From: Neobacillus sp. YX16
GTDB taxonomy: Bacteria > Bacillota > Bacilli > Bacillales > Cytobacillaceae
Length of the DNA: 64,000 nucleotides
Direction of reading: 5' to 3'
Assembly (NCBI RefSeq): GCF_030123505.1
Contig: NZ_CP126115.1
Location: 4,416,001-4,480,000, forward strand
The notes under the pieces were generated by a model, which was given only the letters and a program-made list of their open reading frames with translations, had not been told where the DNA came from and did no database searches. Shown one piece after another: positions 53,160 to 63,452 of the stretch (its first letter is position 1; each line of letters begins with the position of its first letter). A program made the position numbers and the translations under genes.

Positions 53160-55358
53160 TTATTGTGACACTTCCTCATACCCAAGCTGTTTATAAATTT
53201 CCCTGATTACCTTTTGAGCAGCAACTGGAATTATGGTCCCTGGACCGAAAATCGCACAAGCTCCATTATCATATAAAAATTGATAATCCTGAGCCGGGAT
53301 AACCCCGCCGATTACAAGTAAAATATCCTCACGGCCAAGCTTTTTCAACTCCTCCGCAAGCTGCGGCAATAATGTTTTGTGACCTGCAGCCAGTGAGCTC
53401 ATTCCAATGACATGCACATCATTTTCAACCGCCTGAATGGCTGTTTCTTCTGGAGTTTGGAATAATGGGCCAATATCGACATCAAATCCTAAGTCTGCAA
53501 AGGCAGTGGCGATGATTTTGGCACCGCGGTCATGACCATCCTGCCCCATTTTGGCAATGAGAATCCTCGGTCTTCTGCCTTCATTCTCAAGGAAATCATC
53601 CGTCATATGTTTTACTTCAGATATTTCTTCTTCGTTTGTATATGCCTTGCTATACACGCCGCTGATAGAACGAATAACCGCTTTATGTCTGCTGGAAACT
53701 TTCTCAATCGCATCGGAAATTTCACCTAAGGTTGCCCGGACTCTTGCTGCTTGAACAGCAAGCTCCAACAGGTTGCTTTCCCCTGTTTCTGCACCCTTTG
53801 TTAAAGCAGCCAGAGCTTCTGCCACCTTTGCTTCATCGCGGCCTGCTTTTAAGTTTGTTAATTTTTCAATTTGCTTTAATCGAACCGCAGTATTATCAAT
53901 ATCCAATATATCAATTGCTTCTTCCTTTTCGAGACGATACCTGTTAACCCCAATAATAATTTCTTTACCAGAATCTATTTGTGCTTGCCTTCTAGCTGAA
54001 GCTTCTTCAATTCTCATTTTTGGAAGACCCGTCTCAATTGCCTTTGCCATTCCGCCAAGATTTTCAATTTCTTCAATATGTGTCCAAGCTCTTTTTACCA
54101 ATTCATCTGTAAGCTTTTCAACATAATAAGAACCTGCCCAAGGATCAATAACTTTGGTGATACTCGTTTCTTCTTGTAAAAATAATTGCGTATTTCGGGC
54201 AATTCGAGCTGAGAAATCAGTTGGCAGGGCAATTGCTTCATCTAAAGCATTGGTATGGAGAGATTGTGTATGCCCCATAGACGCAGCATGTGCTTCAAGC
54301 AAGGTCCGCATTACATTATTAAAAGGGTCTTGCTCCGTTAAACTCCATCCTGATGTTTGAGAATGTGTTCTAAGGGCCATAGATTTCTCGTTTTTCGGCT
54401 CGAATGATTTCATCATTTTTGCCCAGATTAAACGAGCAGCCCGCATTTTTGCAACTTCCATAAAATAATTCATGCCCACCGCCCAAAAAAAGGACAACCG
54501 TGGTGCAAATTTATCAATGTTAATTCCAGCCTTAAGTCCTGTACGTACATACTCCAACCCATCTGCTAGGGTGTATGCTAATTCCAAGTCAGCAGGAGCA
54601 CCAGCCTCCTGCATGTGATAGCCAGAAATACTGATACTATTAAACTTCGGCATATATTTAGAAGTATACTCAAAGATATCTGCGATGATTTTCATGGACA
54701 TCTCAGGCGGATAGATATACGTGTTACGGACCATATATTCTTTTAGAATATCATTTTGAATCGTTCCAGACAGCTTATCCTGCGTGACTCCCTGTTCCTC
54801 AGCTGTAACAATGAAAAAGGCTAGGATTGGCAAAACAGCCCCGTTCATGGTCATGGATACTGACATCTGATCCAACGGAATTCCATCAAAAAGGGTCTTC
54901 ATATCTAAAACAGAATCAATAGCAACCCCTGCTTTACCAACATCGCCAACGACGCGTGGATGGTCAGAATCATAGCCGCGGTGTGTGGCTAAATCAAAGG
55001 CAACGGATAAGCCTTTTTGACCCATTGCTAGATTTCTGCGATAGAAAGCATTGCTCTCCTCAGCAGTTGAAAATCCAGCATATTGTCTTACTGTCCATGG
55101 CCGATTCACATACATCGTCGGGTACGGCCCGCGAGTAAATGGCGGTATTCCAGGGAGGTCATCTAAATGTTGCAGTCCTTCACGGTCTTCAGTTGTATAG
55201 AGTGGTTTTAGTTGAATTTGTTCATTCGTTTCAAACAGCAAATCATCAATAGAAGTATCTATTTGTTTATCAACCTGTTTTTGCCATTGCTCTTTTGTTA
55301 TAAAGTCTTGCTCTTCAAACAGGGAAATACTTTGAAAATCAGGCTTTTGTGTACTCAT
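53160..55358 (-). CDS. mutB: Methylmalonyl-CoA mutase large (catalytic) subunit
   Basis: 732-aa B12-dependent subunit. TIM barrel: [20 protein letters not shown] (about 96-115), substrate Tyr/Arg region [20 protein letters not shown] and [15 protein letters not shown]. The C-terminal cobalamin domain has the base-off ligand in [20 protein letters not shown] (D-x-H-x-x-G, about 606-612) and [15 protein letters not shown]. Isomerises (R)-methylmalonyl-CoA to succinyl-CoA. Overlaps mutA by 20 bp. Confidence 0.97.
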   Translation of the reverse strand: MSTQKPDFQSISLFEEQDFITKEQWQKQVDKQIDTSIDDLLFETNEQIQLKPLYTTEDREGLQHLDDLPGIPPFTRGPYPTMYVNRPWTVRQYAGFSTAEESNAFYRRNLAMGQKGLSVAFDLATHRGYDSDHPRVVGDVGKAGVAIDSVLDMKTLFDGIPLDQMSVSMTMNGAVLPILAFFIVTAEEQGVTQDKLSGTIQNDILKEYMVRNTYIYPPEMSMKIIADIFEYTSKYMPKFNSISISGYHMQEAGAPADLELAYTLADGLEYVRTGLKAGINIDKFAPRLSFFWAVGMNYFMEVAKMRAARLIWAKMMKSFEPKNEKSMALRTHSQTSGWSLTEQDPFNNVMRTLLEAHAASMGHTQSLHTNALDEAIALPTDFSARIARNTQLFLQEETSITKVIDPWAGSYYVEKLTDELVKRAWTHIEEIENLGGMAKAIETGLPKMRIEEASARRQAQIDSGKEIIIGVNRYRLEKEEAIDILDIDNTAVRLKQIEKLTNLKAGRDEAKVAEALAALTKGAETGESNLLELAVQAARVRATLGEISDAIEKVSSRHKAVIRSISGVYSKAYTNEEEISEVKHMTDDFLENEGRRPRILIAKMGQDGHDRGAKIIATAFADLGFDVDIGPLFQTPEETAIQAVENDVHVIGMSSLAAGHKTLLPQLAEELKKLGREDILLVIGGVIPAQDYQFLYDNGACAIFGPGTIIPVAAQKVIREIYKQLGYEEVSQ

Positions 55359-57228
55359 CTAACCCCACCTCCATTTCTGAAAGAATGGTTGAAAGAAGCT
55401 CAAAACAGTTACTTTTAATATGGATAAACTGCCTTATCCCTTCATTCGTCCAATGTGATTGCAAGTCTTTTTCAGGCAATCCCGCTAAATAAAAAATTCG
55501 ATCCGGGAATTCATTAAGCAGTACTTTAATCATTTTAAGTCCTAGGGATCCGTATAGTTCATTGCTGCTACACAGACAGAAATACTTAGTTTCTTGACTT
55601 GAGATAAATAGTTTGACAGATTCCAAAGAAGTAACAGGACCGCTGTCGACGGCTTTTAATCCTCCAGCCGCGAGGAACCCCCGCACAAAATCTAACCTAG
55701 GCTTGTATTGTTTTAACTCACCGAGACAAATCAAGCCAACCTGTGGCATAGAGCCTGTCTTGCTTTCAATAACTTTACTCTTATTACGCAATTCTTCATA
55801 GGGCTCTGATAATCTGCTGTTCTTAATTACCTTTATGTTAATTGCACTAGAATCAGTCAGAGAAAAATAAGGTTCAGTGACATGTTCTTTAACGGGAGCT
55901 GTTTCTTCTGATAGATTTGCATATACATTCGTACCGATAATGCTTTGTTTTCTTGTAAAAATATCCTGTTTGCGTTGTGTAAGAACTGAAGTAATTCCTT
56001 CTTGTAACCAGCCTGATTTTAATACTTCCAGCATACCGCCATTTTCTTCAATCTGCTGGAAATACTTCCATGCTTTTTCTGCCAGCTCTGTGGTCAATGT
56101 TTCTACATACCAAGAGCCTCCTGCGGGATCAACAACTGTTCGAAGATGAGCTTCTTCCTTGAGAATGTTTTGGGTGTTTCTTGCAATTCGTTCAGATTGT
56201 TGAGAATTGCCCGTTAAATCATCAAATGGTGTTACATGCAGATATTGAACTCCGCCAACAATCGCTGCAAATGCTTCATTTCCTGCACGGAGAATGTTTA
56301 CATGGTGATCATATACCGTTTTTGTAAAAGTAGATGTTTCGGCAGAAATTTGCATTCCCCTTGCCTCAGCATTAGCTCCATATACTTTAGTTATTTTATC
56401 CCAGAGAATTCGAGCTGCTCTAAGTTTGGCTATTTCCATAAAGAAATTGCTGCCAATTGAGAATTGAAATATCATTTTCGAAAGAATATCCTCCAGCTTC
56501 ATTCCGCCTTCAAGCAGCTTTTGAAGATAAAATGTACCCGTTGCGGCTGCAATTCCAAGCTCCTGAACTGCATTGGCTCCGCCTTGATGGTAGGTTGAGG
56601 TATTTACTAATATTGTCCGTAAATTTGGTAGTTTTAGATTTGCGAGCTTTATATCTTCCATCCAACTCTTGAAAAAGTCTTCTTCAATGAGTCCTTCCTC
56701 TGTAAACAAAGAGACTGGGTCATTTCCAACATAGCCAGAAACTAGATTAGAGTCACCCTCATACTCTGCTAATTTTCCTAGCAATGCCGATTGCAGTCCT
56801 TTACCATTAACTGCAAACGGGAATGTAGAAGGTAGATCCCCAAGTACATCATTTAAAGCTTCTTTGGATTCAAAAAGTGCCTCTGAAACTTCAAATGAAA
56901 GTGCTGTTTGTCCTTTTTCAACGCCCCCATGGAGCTTTTCCTTTAAATCTTCAACAAAATTATATGAAATTCGCTGCGCTACCTTCCAATCATTTGTTAC
57001 ATATCCTAATGGGTCAATGCCTCTACGAAAATCTGAACCTCCCGGATAGTCCGGTGCTTTCTGATTATCTCGTTGAGAATAAAGCGGTTCCAAAATTATA
57101 CTTTCATATGTAGGGCTTTTTAATGTTTCAATACTTTTCCCCTTTAAAGATTCCTCTGCTTTTGCTTTCCAATCTTCTTTCGTCTTTAATGGAAAAGATT
57201 GATTTCGAAAGTTATCCAAACGTAACAT
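55339..57228 (-). CDS. mutA: Methylmalonyl-CoA mutase small subunit
   Basis: 629-aa non-catalytic subunit of the mutase, with the TIM-barrel part ([60 protein letters not shown]) and a degenerate B12 domain lacking the D-x-H-x-x-G ligand. First gene of mutA-mutB-meaB. The ATG has AGGAAGGGGG directly upstream. Absent from B. subtilis; in this strain the unit lies between brxB and the bkd operon. Confidence 0.94.
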   Translation of the reverse strand: MLRLDNFRNQSFPLKTKEDWKAKAEESLKGKSIETLKSPTYESIILEPLYSQRDNQKAPDYPGGSDFRRGIDPLGYVTNDWKVAQRISYNFVEDLKEKLHGGVEKGQTALSFEVSEALFESKEALNDVLGDLPSTFPFAVNGKGLQSALLGKLAEYEGDSNLVSGYVGNDPVSLFTEEGLIEEDFFKSWMEDIKLANLKLPNLRTILVNTSTYHQGGANAVQELGIAAATGTFYLQKLLEGGMKLEDILSKMIFQFSIGSNFFMEIAKLRAARILWDKITKVYGANAEARGMQISAETSTFTKTVYDHHVNILRAGNEAFAAIVGGVQYLHVTPFDDLTGNSQQSERIARNTQNILKEEAHLRTVVDPAGGSWYVETLTTELAEKAWKYFQQIEENGGMLEVLKSGWLQEGITSVLTQRKQDIFTRKQSIIGTNVYANLSEETAPVKEHVTEPYFSLTDSSAINIKVIKNSRLSEPYEELRNKSKVIESKTGSMPQVGLICLGELKQYKPRLDFVRGFLAAGGLKAVDSGPVTSLESVKLFISSQETKYFCLCSSNELYGSLGLKMIKVLLNEFPDRIFYLAGLPEKDLQSHWTNEGIRQFIHIKSNCFELLSTILSEMEVGLDEYTKA

Positions 57229-57317
57229 CCCCCTTCCTTGAGCTCTAAATTAAACTAATATTCAATAAATTTCACTTAGTTTTATTGTAAGATAGATGTA
57301 CATATCAAGCAATAAAA

Positions 57318-57352
57318 ATAACCGCCGCCATTTCGGCGGCGGTTATTTTTCT
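57318..57352. terminator. Bidirectional terminator between mutA and bkdB
   Basis: Perfect stem AACCGCCGCC-ATTTC-GGCGGCGGTT with T-rich flanks on both strands; ends the bkd operon on the minus strand. Confidence 0.92.
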
Positions 57353-58646
57353 AATATATTGATGTTGTTGATTTCGATGTATTTTCAAGAATTTCTTTTA
57401 CCCTTTGTAAGAATCGGCCGCAAACGAGTCCGTCTAATACTCTGTGGTCGAGTGACATACATAGGTTTACCATGTCCCGAACGGCAATCATATTGTTGTC
57501 CATAACTACCGGGCGCTTGACGATGGATTCCACTTGAAGAATCGCTGCCTGCGGGTAGTTGATAATTCCTGCTGATTGAACGGATCCAAACGAGCCAGTA
57601 TTGTTAACAGTAAAGGTTCCACTCTGCATATCTTCTGAGCGAAGTTTATTGGTTCTTACTTTTACAGCAAGTTCAGAAATCTCACGGGCAATCCCTTTTA
57701 TTGTTTTTTCATCGGCTTGCTTTATAACAGGTACATATAATGCATCATCTGTTGCGACTGCAATTGATATATTGATGTCTTTCTTCTGGATAATCTTATC
57801 TCCAGCCCACATGGAGTTGATTTGTGGGAATTCCTTTAATGCCTGAGCTACTGCTTTTACGAAAAAGGCAAAGAAAGTGAGATTGAAGCCTTCTTTCTTT
57901 TTGAACTCATCCTTTAAAGAATTGCGGTATTCCACTAGATTTGTTGCATCGACCTCTATCATTGTCCAGGCATGCGGTGCTTCATGCTTACTTCGGAGCA
58001 TATTGGCAGCAATCGCTTTACGGATGCCAGTTACAGGTATTTCGATATCGCCTGCTGCAACAGGGATGCTTGGAGCAGGTGCCGCTTGCTTTGGCGCAGC
58101 AACCGCTTGTACCGCCTCTTGAGCTGCAGCTGGCTGTACTTCTGGCTGCTTAGGTGCCTCCACTTTTGAACCTGCCACAGGGATATTACCTGATTCAATC
58201 AGTTTCAAAAGGTCTTTTCTCGTAATCCGGCCGCCTGCACCGGTGCCTGTCACCTGTGCTAAATCAATTCCATTCTCTTGTGAAATTTTTAAAACTGCAG
58301 GAGAATAACGGGCTTTGTTTCCTTGATCAGATTGCTCGGAAACAGCAACCGATTCAGCTACTTCTGTTTTTTGGTCACTAACTTCTGTTTTCACAGCATT
58401 ACTGCCTTCGATTTCAATTGTACAAATGATTTCACCAACAGCCAGTGTGTCTCCATCTTCCGCAACCAGTTCTTTTATCGTACCTGTGAACGAAGAAGGA
58501 ACTTCTGCATTTACCTTATCTGTCATTACTTCAGCTAATGGATCGTATTTATTAACTTTATCCCCGACAGAAACAAGCCACTTAGAGATTGTTCCTTCGG
58601 TTACACTTTCCCCTAACTGAGGCATTTTAATTTGTTCAATAACCAA
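57351..58646 (-). CDS. bkdB: Branched-chain alpha-keto acid dehydrogenase E2 (lipoamide acyltransferase)
   Basis: 431-aa E2 core. Lipoyl domain: MPQLGESVTEGTISKWLVS with the lipoyl Lys in EVMTDKVNAEVPS (about residue 44). E1/E3-binding domain: SPAVLKISQENGIDL ... GAGGRITRKDLL (about 112-147). An Ala/Pro-rich linker follows, then the catalytic domain ending in MSLDHRVLDGLVCGRFL (His and Asp, about 402-406). Receives acyl groups from BkdAA/BkdAB. Last gene of the operon. Confidence 0.96.
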   Translation of the reverse strand: MVIEQIKMPQLGESVTEGTISKWLVSVGDKVNKYDPLAEVMTDKVNAEVPSSFTGTIKELVAEDGDTLAVGEIICTIEIEGSNAVKTEVSDQKTEVAESVAVSEQSDQGNKARYSPAVLKISQENGIDLAQVTGTGAGGRITRKDLLKLIESGNIPVAGSKVEAPKQPEVQPAAAQEAVQAVAAPKQAAPAPSIPVAAGDIEIPVTGIRKAIAANMLRSKHEAPHAWTMIEVDATNLVEYRNSLKDEFKKKEGFNLTFFAFFVKAVAQALKEFPQINSMWAGDKIIQKKDINISIAVATDDALYVPVIKQADEKTIKGIAREISELAVKVRTNKLRSEDMQSGTFTVNNTGSFGSVQSAGIINYPQAAILQVESIVKRPVVMDNNMIAVRDMVNLCMSLDHRVLDGLVCGRFLQRVKEILENTSKSTTSIY

Positions 58647-58662
58647 AATTCTACCTCCTATT

Positions 58663-58784
58663 GTCTAGCTGCGGCGACTAGCCCCTCGAGGCCATAAGCC
58701 AATCCGTCAAGAAGGTTAAAAAGCAACCTTCATGCCGGCTCGTCTTACGCTTGTCGGTGCTGCCCAAGTCGCCTCCGCTTTTCG
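58663..58784 (-). repeat. Family A interspersed repeat, copy 4
   Basis: On the minus strand CGAAAAGCGGAGGCGACTTGG to GTCGCCGCAGCTAGAC, with CCGACAAGCGTAAGACGAGC and the GAAGGTTGC / AACCTTCTTGACGG inverted repeat. It begins 2 bp after the bkdAB stop and separates bkdAB from bkdB inside the operon. Confidence 0.85.
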
Positions 58785-58786
58785 TT

Positions 58787-59770
58787 TTAATATTCCGCAA
58801 GCTCGCGCATTGCTTTTTCGACTTTATCTGGATTGACCATAAAGAACTTCTCCATTGTTGGTGCATATGGCATTGCTGGGACATCTGGACCAGCTAGACG
58901 CATAATTGGAGCATCTAAATCAAATAAACAATTTTCAGCAATGATTGCAGATACTTCACTGATAATGCTGCCTTCTTTATTCGCCTCAGTAACAAGTAAT
59001 ACCTTACCAGTCTTAGAAGCCGCTTCTATGATAGCTTCTTTATCTAATGGATAAACCGTTCTTAAGTCAAGGATATGTGCGGAGATACCGTCCTTCGCTA
59101 ATTTTTCTGCTGCCTGTAGGGCAAAATGTACACAAAGACCATAGGTAATAACAGTAAGGTCATCGCCTTCACGCTTCACATCCGCTTTTCCAAGCGGCAA
59201 TGTATAATCATCACTTGGTACTTCTCCTTTGATTAAACGGTACGCGCGTTTATGCTCAAAGAACAGGACTGGGTCATTATCACGAATCGCTGCTTTTAAG
59301 AGCCCCTTCACATCATAAGGTGTAGAAGGCATTACAATTTTCAATCCGGGTGTATTCGCAAATATTGCCTCGACAGATTGAGAATGATAAAGGGCACCGT
59401 GAACGCCACCTCCATAAGGTGCACGGATAACCATCGGACAACTCCAGTCGTTGTTTGAACGGTAACGAATCTTGGCCGCTTCTGAAATAATTTGATTCAC
59501 TGCAGGCATAATAAAATCAGCAAATTGCATTTCAGCAATCGGTCTCATTCCGTACATCGCTGCCCCAATTCCTACCCCAGCAATCGCAGATTCAGCAAGT
59601 GGTGTATCAATCACACGCTCTTCTCCAAATTGTTCGTATAAACCCTGCGTAGCTTTAAAAACTCCGCCTTTTACCCCAACGTCTTCACCAAGAACAAAAA
59701 CCTTTGAATCTCGTTCCATTTCTTCCCGAATGGCCATTGTGACCGCATCTATATAAGAAATTACTGCCAT
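58787..59770 (-). CDS. bkdAB: Branched-chain alpha-keto acid dehydrogenase E1 beta
   Basis: 327-aa transketolase-like beta subunit. VFVLGEDVGVKGGVFKATQG (TPP contact Glu, residues about 24-43), IGAAMYGMRPIAEMQFADFI (about 73-92) and PYGGGVHGALYHSQSVEAIF. C-terminal transketolase-C domain with LLVTEANKEGSIISEVSA. Forms the E1 heterotetramer with BkdAA; 12 bp after it. A family A repeat lies between it and bkdB. Confidence 0.97.
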   Translation of the reverse strand: MAVISYIDAVTMAIREEMERDSKVFVLGEDVGVKGGVFKATQGLYEQFGEERVIDTPLAESAIAGVGIGAAMYGMRPIAEMQFADFIMPAVNQIISEAAKIRYRSNNDWSCPMVIRAPYGGGVHGALYHSQSVEAIFANTPGLKIVMPSTPYDVKGLLKAAIRDNDPVLFFEHKRAYRLIKGEVPSDDYTLPLGKADVKREGDDLTVITYGLCVHFALQAAEKLAKDGISAHILDLRTVYPLDKEAIIEAASKTGKVLLVTEANKEGSIISEVSAIIAENCLFDLDAPIMRLAGPDVPAMPYAPTMEKFFMVNPDKVEKAMRELAEY

Positions 59771-59782
59771 GTTACATCCCCC

Positions 59783-60778
59783 TTACTTATCCGCATAAAC
59801 GTATTTCAGCGCGTGTTCAGGTGCTGCATACGGTGCATTTTCAGCATAATCAGTAGCTTCATTCACTTGCTTCATCACACGATCATTGATTTCTTTTTCC
59901 AACACATCATTCATCACGCCTGTTTCTTTTAAATAGGCACCAAAGGTAATGATTGGATCTTTCGTTTTCGCTTTAGCCACTTCATCAGGAGCGCGGTACG
60001 AACGGTCATCGTCATCTGAAGAGTGTGGTGTGAGTCTGTAGGAAATTGTTTCAATTAAGGATGGACCCTCACCTCTACGTCCACGGTCTGCTGCATCCTT
60101 CACCACTTTGTATACTTCTAATGGGTCGTTCCCATCGACAGTAAATCCTGGCATTCCATAACCTATTGCACGATCAGAAACTTTTTCACATCCCAATTGT
60201 TTTTCAATAGGAACAGAAATTGCGTATTTATTATTTTCACACATAAAAATAACTGGTAATTTATGAACTCCGGCAAAGTTAGCTCCTTCATGGAAATCAC
60301 CTTGGTTTGAGGATCCCTCACCAAAGGTTACGAAAGTCACAAGGTCCTTTCTTTCCATTTTCCCTGCTAACGCTACGCCGACAGCATGTGGAACCTGAGT
60401 TGTTACAGGAGATGAACCAGTAACAATGCGATTTTTCTTTTGACCAAAGTGCCCAGGCATTTGTCTGCCGCCTGAGTTTGGATCCTCCGCTTTGGCAAAA
60501 CCAGATAGCATTAGTTCTTTTGGTGTCATCCCAAAAGTTAAGACTACGCCCATATCACGGTAATATGGCAGCACATAATCTTTTTCCTTATCTAGAGCAA
60601 ATGCCGCACCAACTTGTGCAGCTTCTTGTCCTTGACAAGAAATAACAAATGGTATTTTACCCGCACGATTCAATAACCACATTCGTTCATCAATCCGGCG
60701 GGCTAAAAGCATAGTTTCATACATTTCCAAAACCTTTTCATCACTTAAACCTAATGCATGATGACGATTTTCAGCCAT
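59783..60778 (-). CDS. bkdAA: Branched-chain alpha-keto acid dehydrogenase E1 alpha
   Basis: 331-aa E1 alpha. TPP motif FVTFGEGSSNQGDFHEGANF (about 151-170) ending near ENNKYAISVP, phospholoop GRRGEGPSLIETISYRLTPHSSDDD. Start ATG 60778 with GGGAGG upstream, in agreement with the B. subtilis start (MxxNRHxALGL). Decarboxylates 2-keto acids from Leu, Ile and Val. 37 bp after lpdV. Confidence 0.97.
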   Translation of the reverse strand: MAENRHHALGLSDEKVLEMYETMLLARRIDERMWLLNRAGKIPFVISCQGQEAAQVGAAFALDKEKDYVLPYYRDMGVVLTFGMTPKELMLSGFAKAEDPNSGGRQMPGHFGQKKNRIVTGSSPVTTQVPHAVGVALAGKMERKDLVTFVTFGEGSSNQGDFHEGANFAGVHKLPVIFMCENNKYAISVPIEKQLGCEKVSDRAIGYGMPGFTVDGNDPLEVYKVVKDAADRGRRGEGPSLIETISYRLTPHSSDDDDRSYRAPDEVAKAKTKDPIITFGAYLKETGVMNDVLEKEINDRVMKQVNEATDYAENAPYAAPEHALKYVYADK

Positions 60779-60815
60779 AACATTCTTACCTCCCGTTTGT
60801 TCATACCAAAATAAC

Positions 60816-62237
60816 TCATGAATGGATTGCTCGGCCATCAACTGCTAAAGCAGCTTCCCCAATCGCTTCTGATAGTGTTGGATGTGGATGAATCGTATGA
60901 GCAATCTCCCATGGAGTTGCATCCAATACCATTGCCAATCCTGCTTCTGTAATCATGTCAGTTACGTGTGGACCAATCATATGCACCCCTAGAATATCAT
61001 TGGTCTCTTCGTCAGCAACAATCTTGACAAAGCCATCGGATTCTCCAAATACAAGAGCCTTTCCGATTGCTCGGAATGAAAATTTACCCACTTTTACTTT
61101 ATGACCTTTTTCTTTTGCCTGTTCTTCGGTAATCCCAACGCTAGACACCTCAGGATTACTATATATACATCTTGAAACTAGATTGTAATTAAGCACTGAC
61201 GGATCCTTCCGAGCAATATGCTCCACTGCAATTATACCTTCATGGGAGGCAACATGCGCAAGCTGTAAGCCGCCAATTACATCTCCAATTGCGTAAATAT
61301 GAGATTCTTTTGTTTGGTAGAATTCATTGGTAACAATAAATCCTTTTTCTACCTGGATTTCTGTATTTTCTAATCCAATTCCTTCGACATTTGCTTGGCG
61401 TCCTACAGATACAAGGAGTTTTTCAGCCTTAAATTCTTTCACACCAGCTTTAACTTCTGCTGAAATAGTGACACCATCACCTTTTACAAGTGTTTCAGGA
61501 AGGACTTTCGCTCCTGTTACAAGCTTTATCCCCTTTTTCTTCATCAAGCGCTGCATTTCCTTAGAGATTTCCTTATCTTCAGTCGGAATAACCCGGTCCG
61601 CATACTCGATAACAGTTACTTCAACACCGAAATCAGAAAGCATGGACGCCCACTCAATTCCAATCACTCCACCGCCAACAATAATGATGGATGCAGGTAA
61701 TGTCTCCAGCTCTAAAGCTTCATCAGAGGTAATGACCAGTTCACCATCAATTTCAAGTCCAGGAAGCGTCCTTGGTCTTGAACCAGTTGCAACGACAACG
61801 TTTTTCGGAATGAGCATTTCATTTTCTTCTCCATTATTCATTTCCACCGATATAGTTCCAGGCATTGGTGAAAAAATAGAAGGTCCTAAAATCCGGCCAA
61901 GTCCCTCATAAACATCAATTTTCCCTTGCTTCATGAGATGTTGTACGCCTTTATGGAGTTGATCGATTATTTTATTCTTTCTTTCCTGAACTTTCACAAA
62001 GTTATAGGATACTTCACTTGTGATAACACCAAAATCTTCGCTGTGCTTAGCTGTCGCGTAAACCTCAGCACTTCTGAGAAGAGCTTTACTTGGGATACAG
62101 CCTTTATGTAGGCATGTTCCTCCAAGTTTCCCTTTTTCAACTATTGCTGTTTTTAAGCCAAGCTGAGAGGCACGAATGGCAGCTACATAACCGCCGGTAC
62201 CACCACCAAGAATGACCAAATCGTATTCTTGTGACAC
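60816..62237 (-). CDS. lpdV: Dihydrolipoyl dehydrogenase (E3) of the bkd complex
   Basis: 473-aa flavoprotein. FAD motif VILGGGTGGYVAAIRASQLG (residues about 8-27), redox disulphide GGTCLHKGCIPSKALL (about 40-55), NAD motif IIIVGGGVIGIEWASMLSDFG (in parts: VGGGVIGIEWASML), C-terminal His-Glu pair in HTIHPHPTLSEAIGEAAL. Reoxidises lipoamide with NAD. 20 bp after buk. Confidence 0.97.
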   Translation of the reverse strand: MSQEYDLVILGGGTGGYVAAIRASQLGLKTAIVEKGKLGGTCLHKGCIPSKALLRSAEVYATAKHSEDFGVITSEVSYNFVKVQERKNKIIDQLHKGVQHLMKQGKIDVYEGLGRILGPSIFSPMPGTISVEMNNGEENEMLIPKNVVVATGSRPRTLPGLEIDGELVITSDEALELETLPASIIIVGGGVIGIEWASMLSDFGVEVTVIEYADRVIPTEDKEISKEMQRLMKKKGIKLVTGAKVLPETLVKGDGVTISAEVKAGVKEFKAEKLLVSVGRQANVEGIGLENTEIQVEKGFIVTNEFYQTKESHIYAIGDVIGGLQLAHVASHEGIIAVEHIARKDPSVLNYNLVSRCIYSNPEVSSVGITEEQAKEKGHKVKVGKFSFRAIGKALVFGESDGFVKIVADEETNDILGVHMIGPHVTDMITEAGLAMVLDATPWEIAHTIHPHPTLSEAIGEAALAVDGRAIHS

Positions 62238-62257
62238 TGTATTTCCTCCCCAAATTG

Positions 62258-63361
62258 TTAGATTTTTGCTGTTTTGAATGTACCAGGATACTCTTTTACT
62301 TTTTCCTCTCCACGCAAAACTCTAAGTGCACCTTCAGCTAATGCTTGAAGTTCATTTTCACCTGGATGGACAATCGTATCTGCAATCCAATTAATTCTAT
62401 CGGTGATGGATTTCACAAATCCTTTACCATAAGCAAGACCCCCAGTTAACACAATAGCATCTACTTTTCCTGCTAATACTGCGCTTGCTGCTCCTATTTC
62501 CTTTGCTACCTGATAGGCCATTGCTTCGTAAATAAGAGAAGCTTGTTCATCCCCAGCAGCAATTCTCTTTTCAACTTCAACCGCATCATTCGTTCCAAGA
62601 TAACCGACAAGTCCGCCTTGACCTACAAGTTTTTTCATTATTTCATCGCGAAAGTATTGCCCAGAATAACAAAGTGCTACTAAATCCCCAACTGGAACAG
62701 TCCCTGCACGTTCAGGGCTAAAAGGACCATCACCATGGAGACCATTGTTTACATCAATGACTTTTCCCTGCTTATGTACTCCAACGGTAATTCCGCCGCC
62801 CATATGTGTAACAATTAAGTTTAATTCCGTATAATTCTTCCCTAGCTCCTTTGCGACTCTGCGAGCAACAGCCTTTTGGTTGAGCGCATGGAATATACTT
62901 ACTCTTTCAATTAAGGAAAAGCCAGATACTCTTGCAATCGGCTCAAGCTCATCTACAACGACAGGATCAACAATATAAGAGGGAATATTTAATCCAGAAG
63001 CAATTTCATAAGCAATAATACCACCAAGATTTGAAGCATGCTGTCCAGCAAAACCAGTCCGTAAATCATCAAGCATGATTTCATTTACTGCATAGGTTCC
63101 GCCTTCAATCGGTCGAAGCAAGCCTCCCCGCCCACAAACAGCACTCAGCTTGGATATATTAATTCCTTCGTTATCCAGTGTTTCCAAGATGGTATTCTTT
63201 CTAAATTCATATTGATCAATAATATTAGCAAATGAATTAATCATTCTCGAATCATGACGGATTGTTTTTTCTAAAATGGAAATTTCATTATCGAAGACCC
63301 CAATCTTAGTTGAAGTGGAACCTGGGTTGATGACGAGCATTCGATATTTCTTATCAGGCAA
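62258..63361 (-). CDS. buk: Butyrate kinase (branched-chain acid kinase)
   Basis: 367-aa acetokinase-family enzyme: [20 protein letters not shown] (adenosine-binding start), [20 protein letters not shown] (about 180) and [13 protein letters not shown] near the C-terminus. The start is set at TTG 63361 because GGAGGT lies 7 bp upstream; it also matches the homologue N-terminus. In the bkd operon the enzyme makes ATP from branched-chain acyl phosphates formed by Ptb (outside window). Confidence 0.93.
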   Translation of the reverse strand: MPDKKYRMLVINPGSTSTKIGVFDNEISILEKTIRHDSRMINSFANIIDQYEFRKNTILETLDNEGINISKLSAVCGRGGLLRPIEGGTYAVNEIMLDDLRTGFAGQHASNLGGIIAYEIASGLNIPSYIVDPVVVDELEPIARVSGFSLIERVSIFHALNQKAVARRVAKELGKNYTELNLIVTHMGGGITVGVHKQGKVIDVNNGLHGDGPFSPERAGTVPVGDLVALCYSGQYFRDEIMKKLVGQGGLVGYLGTNDAVEVEKRIAAGDEQASLIYEAMAYQVAKEIGAASAVLAGKVDAIVLTGGLAYGKGFVKSITDRINWIADTIVHPGENELQALAEGALRVLRGEEKVKEYPGTFKTAKI

Positions 63362-63411
63362 CGTTTTAACCTCCATTTTTTTCACATTTCACACCTATTA
63401 AAGGGAAAAGA

Positions 63412-63432
63412 CGCTGAATTATCCATTCAGCG
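63412..63432 (-). terminator. Hairpin between bcd and buk
   Basis: CGCTGAAT-GGATA-ATTCAGCG stem followed by TCTTTT on the minus strand. Possibly a partial terminator that lowers expression of buk and downstream genes. Confidence 0.65.
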
Positions 63433-63452
63433 CTCTATCCCTTTTTATTTTC

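Noticed and set aside
52038..57228. Possible frameshift or truncation in mutA/mutB/meaB
   Set aside because: All three frames are full length with expected motifs; the 20-bp overlap and zero-gap junction are normal translational coupling.
61327..61911. 194-aa frame antisense to lpdV
   Set aside because: Serine/proline-rich shadow of the lpdV coding strand; lpdV is intact with all motifs. The 171-aa frame antisense to pdp (13386-13901) was rejected for the same reason.
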